Below, piece by piece: positions 60,750 through 64,000 of a stretch of 64,000 bases of DNA. The stretch spans positions 496,001-560,000 of the forward strand of contig NZ_JABMCB010000206.1 of the NCBI RefSeq assembly GCF_013359935.1, in the 5' to 3' direction. The notes beneath the pieces were generated by a model that searched no databases, was not told the DNA's origin, and saw nothing but the letters and a program-made list of their open reading frames with translations. The stretch comes from Paenibacillus xylanilyticus (GTDB lineage Bacteria; Bacillota; Bacilli; Paenibacillales; Paenibacillaceae). Within the stretch, counting starts at the first letter, position 1, and every line of letters starts with the position of its first letter. The position numbers and the translations under genes were made by a program.

Positions 60750-63401
60750 ATGACTACGAACAAATTGTCGCACAAGCTGGAAGGACTCAGTGAAAAAATA
60801 TTTTTGGACCGATACGCCTGGAAGGATGCCGATCCGAACCATGCCAAGGCAGGGGATGTTGTACTCGTCCTGACCAAAGATGATCCCAAGTTTCCAACAA
60901 AAGAAGTAGGCGAAATCATCGAACGTCAAGGTCAGATGGTGAAGGTGAAAACCCGCAGCGGAGATATGATCCAGACGGAAGTGGAGAAGCTTACGTTGAA
61001 TATAGAAAGAACACCGGAGGAGATGTGGGATCGGCTGGCGAAAGCGATGGCCTCGGTGGAGTCTACTCCTGAAGAGCAGCAAAAATGGGAATCCAAGTTC
61101 CGCGCTGTATTGGATGATTGGAAGCTGGTGCCTGGGGGCCGAATTGCTGCTGGTGCAGGTGCAAGCGACGAATTGACCCTTTTCAATTGTTACGTCATTC
61201 CATCTCCTGAGGACAGCAGAGGTGGCATCATGAAAACGTTGACTGAAATGACGGAGATTATGGCTCGCGGTGGCGGAGTAGGCATCAACCTGTCGTCACT
61301 CCGTCCGCGTCGTGCAGTTGTAAAAGGGGTGAATGGATCTTCCAGTGGTTCGGTATCCTGGGGCGGTTTGTTCAGTTATACCACGGGATTGATTGAGCAG
61401 GGTGGCAGCCGCCGCGGAGCGCTCATGCTGATGATGAACGATTGGCATCCGGATATCATGGACTTTATTACAGTCAAACAAACAATGGGCCAGGTCACCA
61501 ATGCCAATCTCTCGGTATGTGTGAGCAACGCATTTATGGAGGCCGTCAAGCAGGACGGCGACTGGCAGCTTGTTTTTCCGGATACGAGCGACCCGGATTA
61601 TGACACCGAGTGGAACGGGGACCTGCAGCAATGGAAAGAGGCCGGGCACCCGGTAATCCATTACCGTACAGTAAAAGCGAGGGAAATATGGCATACGATT
61701 ATTGAATCGGCCTGGAAATCAGCGGAACCTGGGGTTGTATTTATGGAGTATTACAACCAGATGTCGAACAGTTGGTATTTTAATCCGATCATATGTACGA
61801 ATCCATGCGGGGAACAGGGCCTGCCGGGATGGGGTGTGTGCAATCTGTCGGCCATTAACTTATCCAAATTTTACGATGAGGCCAGTCATGATGTGGCGTG
61901 GAGGGATCTGGCGGAGACAACACGCATCTCGGCGAGATTTTTGGACAATGTGATCGATGCAACGCCTTATCATTTTGAAGAAAATAAAAAGAATCAGCAG
62001 CGGGAGCGTCGGGTTGGACTTGGCACGATGGGACTGGCAGAGCTGATGATCAAGCTGCGCATCCGGTACGGCAGTCCGGAATCGCTTGAATTTTTGGATA
62101 AACTGTATGGTTTCATTGCGAGAGAGGCATATCTCGCATCAGCAGATATTGCGGCAGAGAAAGGCGCTTTCCCGGCCTTTGAGGTGGAACCGTACTTACA
62201 GAGCGGATTTATGAAAAAAATGGTCGAGACCTATCCAGAAGTGGGAGAGGCCATCCGCAAACAAGGCATTCGTAACGTAACACTGATCACGCAGGCCCCA
62301 ACAGGGAGCACCGGAACGATGGTGGGTACGTCAACAGGGATTGAACCGTATTTTGCTTTTAAATATTTCCGCCAAAGCCGGCTCGGTTATGACGAGCAGT
62401 TTGTCCCGATTGCGCAGGAGTGGCTGAATGAACACCCTGGTGAGGAATTGCCCGATTATTATGTGACAGCGATGGATCTGTCAGCAGAAAATCACATCCG
62501 GGTACAGGCCGCGATTCAGCAATGGGTCGATAGCTCCATTTCAAAAACAGCCAACTGTCCGGCTGATTTTACCGTGGAGGATACGGCGCAGTTGTATGAG
62601 CTTGCTTTCGACTTGGGTTGTAAGGGTGTAACGATCTACCGGGATGGCAGCCGTGATGTACAGGTCCTGTCGACGACGAAGAAGGAAGAGGCGAAGAGTG
62701 AAGCCAGCAGCGAGACAAAAGGGGCAAAAGAGGAGACTACAGCAACGATGGCCAGCACCCTTCCTTCAGGGTCTGCGGTGACGGAGCCGGAAGGCAAGAC
62801 ATTCGTGAATTCCTCGTCTTCTGCTAAAGTGCTGGATAAACAATACAAGAGCCGTCCACAGGTGCTGCGCGGTGCAACGTATAAAATTAACACACCATTT
62901 GGCATGGCATACATTACGATTAACGACCTGGACGGCATTCCGGCGGAGATCTTCCTGAACGTGGGTAAAGCTGGATCAGATGTATTCGCCATGGCTGAAG
63001 CGCTCGGAAGAGTTTGCTCCCTGTTCCTGCGATACGGTGACCATGGACATAAAGTAGAGCTGTTGATCAAACATTTAAAAGGCATCGGAGGCTCGGGAGC
63101 AATCGGCTTCGGAGTGAACCGGGTCGAGTCCATCGCAGACGCAGTTGCCAAAGCGCTCGAGAGTCACGTACAGAGCACAGCTGAGGTACACGAGGCTGAT
63201 TCAATTGAAGTCAATGATCCGTTTGCTATCGGGAGTTCGAAAGAAGGGGATGTTGGGCTGCAGGAGAAAAAGAATGGTGGCGAAGAACGAAGCACCTTTG
63301 GCGAGTCCAGGGATTTATGTCCTTCTTGCGGATCAGCATCTCTGATTAATATGGAAGGCTGCAAGACGTGCAGCAATTGTGGTTATAGCAAATGCAGCTG
63401 A
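60750..63401 (+). CDS. nrdJ: Adenosylcobalamin-dependent ribonucleotide reductase (class II)
   Basis: 883 residues. It reduces ribonucleotides to deoxyribonucleotides with a B12-generated thiyl radical. Seen: N-terminal EKIFLDRYAWKD, the first redox Cys in LTLFNCYVIPSPED, the GGGVGINLSSLRP loop, NPCGEQ with the radical Cys and Glu, and APTGSTGTMVGTSTGIEP. A Ser/Thr/Lys-rich linker (about residues 640-700) leads to a C-terminal domain ending in a zinc-ribbon-like CPSC...CKTCSNCGYSKC, the thioredoxin-reducible tail. ATG 60750 fits the family start; GGGGAGG lies 12 nt upstream. Confidence 0.92.
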   Translation: MTTNKLSHKLEGLSEKIFLDRYAWKDADPNHAKAGDVVLVLTKDDPKFPTKEVGEIIERQGQMVKVKTRSGDMIQTEVEKLTLNIERTPEEMWDRLAKAMASVESTPEEQQKWESKFRAVLDDWKLVPGGRIAAGAGASDELTLFNCYVIPSPEDSRGGIMKTLTEMTEIMARGGGVGINLSSLRPRRAVVKGVNGSSSGSVSWGGLFSYTTGLIEQGGSRRGALMLMMNDWHPDIMDFITVKQTMGQVTNANLSVCVSNAFMEAVKQDGDWQLVFPDTSDPDYDTEWNGDLQQWKEAGHPVIHYRTVKAREIWHTIIESAWKSAEPGVVFMEYYNQMSNSWYFNPIICTNPCGEQGLPGWGVCNLSAINLSKFYDEASHDVAWRDLAETTRISARFLDNVIDATPYHFEENKKNQQRERRVGLGTMGLAELMIKLRIRYGSPESLEFLDKLYGFIAREAYLASADIAAEKGAFPAFEVEPYLQSGFMKKMVETYPEVGEAIRKQGIRNVTLITQAPTGSTGTMVGTSTGIEPYFAFKYFRQSRLGYDEQFVPIAQEWLNEHPGEELPDYYVTAMDLSAENHIRVQAAIQQWVDSSISKTANCPADFTVEDTAQLYELAFDLGCKGVTIYRDGSRDVQVLSTTKKEEAKSEASSETKGAKEETTATMASTLPSGSAVTEPEGKTFVNSSSSAKVLDKQYKSRPQVLRGATYKINTPFGMAYITINDLDGIPAEIFLNVGKAGSDVFAMAEALGRVCSLFLRYGDHGHKVELLIKHLKGIGGSGAIGFGVNRVESIADAVAKALESHVQSTAEVHEADSIEVNDPFAIGSSKEGDVGLQEKKNGGEERSTFGESRDLCPSCGSASLINMEGCKTCSNCGYSKCS

Positions 63402-63426
63402 TGGAAGACATGCACATATCTTCAGT

Positions 63427-63458
63427 AAAAAAGCGGGCAGATTCTTGTCCGCTTTTTT
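63427..63458 (+). terminator. Terminator after nrdJ
   Basis: AAAAAAGCGG..CA pairs with TG.CCGCTTTTTT around a short loop; ends in six T residues. Confidence 0.85.
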
Positions 63459-63633
63459 GCCTGTTTGCTAAATGAGTACAAAGTCATGAAATAACCACTT
63501 GTATTCCGTACGTTCCAATATATCGCATACTTGATGATGGGACTGAAGAGAAGATTCATCCGTTCCACACCCAGGGTCCTAGGCACGCAGAAGCAATTAT
63601 GAGCAAAACTTTCAATCGTCCTCGGGATAGGTT

Positions 63634-63675
63634 TATAATGGTTAGTGCTGCTGAGTAAGTGGGCAGCTTTTTTTG
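63634..63675 (+). other. TATAAT followed directly by a terminator-like hairpin
   Basis: TATAAT at 63634-63639, then GCTGC/GCAGC (63647-63667) and seven T residues. It may be a very short transcript or a read-through terminator; the remainder of 63460-63820 holds no supported gene. Confidence 0.35.
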
Positions 63676-63827
63676 TTTTGATTTGCCAGTGAGGTAATAT
63701 TACCCAGTCGAAGAAAAAGACTGTATTAAACGACAATTTTGGAGTATGATTTTACAGCTATATAAGCTGGCAGGAAAGGTTACATCGTTTCATCGCTTTG
63801 TAACTACTACTGTAATTTATCTCGCTG

Positions 63828-63851
63828 CGCTTGAGCGTATAATGCTAAGCG
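63828..63851. promoter_or_regulatory. Dyad centred on a -10 box before the last gene(s)
   Basis: CGCTTGAGC and GCTAAGCG flank GTATAAT, so a regulator bound to the dyad would cover the -10 (63838-63843) of the promoter of the gene(s) at the right edge. Confidence 0.4.
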
Positions 63852-63900
63852 TGAGTGTTGAACGATATATTGGAAATGAATGACGAAAGGTGCAATACGT

Positions 63901-64000
63901 ATGTTAATGACAACCAGAAACACAATGAGAAGCGTAGATGATTTGCAATCGCCCCATACACCAATGATGTCAACCAGCAACAAGGAGGGGCGCTCATGTC
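63901..64000 (+). CDS. Possible small ORF, cut by window edge
   Basis: ATG behind AAAGGTG with 8-nt spacing opens a frame of 33 codons that is still open at the window end; the peptide is polar and Met/Thr/Ser-rich with no recognisable motif. It overlaps, in another frame, the stronger start at 63996, so it may be a short leader or regulatory ORF. Confidence 0.35.
   Translation, partial: MLMTTRNTMRSVDDLQSPHTPMMSTSNKEGRSC
63996..64000 (+). CDS. Start of a gene truncated by the window end
   Basis: An ATG five bases from the window end lies 5 nt after AAGGAGGGG, a near-perfect ribosome binding site. Only the first codon is visible, so nothing can be said of the product. Confidence 0.4.

Overview
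The window looks like chromosome of a Paenibacillus-type member of the Firmicutes. The pointers are yqzE, yqhG/yqhH and a relQ-type gene, a c-di-AMP riboswitch in front of an NlpC/P60 hydrolase, SLH-anchored secreted glycosidases, YesM/YesN-style regulators, LplB/YtcP-type sugar permeases, strong AGGAGG-type ribosome binding sites and frequent TTG/GTG starts. I see no phage, insertion sequence, CRISPR array or rRNA operon.

Positions 1-24600 are mostly housekeeping: a DUF294 nucleotidyltransferase with a DnaQ-like exonuclease, a JAMM protease, a TlpA/ResA-like protein, citramalate synthase, DNA polymerase IV, ferredoxin, a TPR-L,D-transpeptidase, class 2 PyrD, a small alarmone synthetase with a DUF309 protein, a CSHC thioredoxin-like protein, two RsmF-like rRNA methyltransferases flanking an RsuA-type pseudouridine synthase, a Cof-type HAD phosphatase, a glycosyltransferase, a YkvI-like transporter, xanthine phosphoribosyltransferase and several small proteins. 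The stretch ends with a riboswitch-controlled NlpC/P60 enzyme and a tRNA-Leu(CAG).

Positions 24840-53865 hold one large carbohydrate locus, the most interesting part. Half one (24.9-40.0 kb) has a surface GH27-like enzyme with SLH repeats, a membrane-anchored AraC regulator apparently starting at ATT, an ABC importer (two permeases plus lipoprotein, no ATPase), a GH95 enzyme and a cytosolic clan GH-D enzyme. Half two (40.1-53.9 kb) has a second GH95, a YesN-type response regulator, a secreted SLH-anchored paralogue of the cytosolic GH-D enzyme, a YesM-type kinase on the opposite strand and a second importer. The natural reading is surface trimming of an alpha-galactosyl- and L-fucosyl/L-galactosyl-decorated glycan, import of oligosaccharides and completion of hydrolysis inside the cell. 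Two promoters of half one share the same architecture (TGTAC direct repeats about two helical turns apart, then a -10, then a CcpA-type cre box), which suggests operators for the AraC regulator; further cre-like boxes occur in half two.

Positions 54000-64000 return to core functions: a divergent polysaccharide deacetylase convergent with an Amidase_3 enzyme, YqzE, an unknown exported protein, YqhG with its SNF2 helicase YqhH, and a B12-dependent ribonucleotide reductase behind a pair of NrdR-like boxes. Product calls rest on motifs and overall resemblance read by eye; no similarity search was run.
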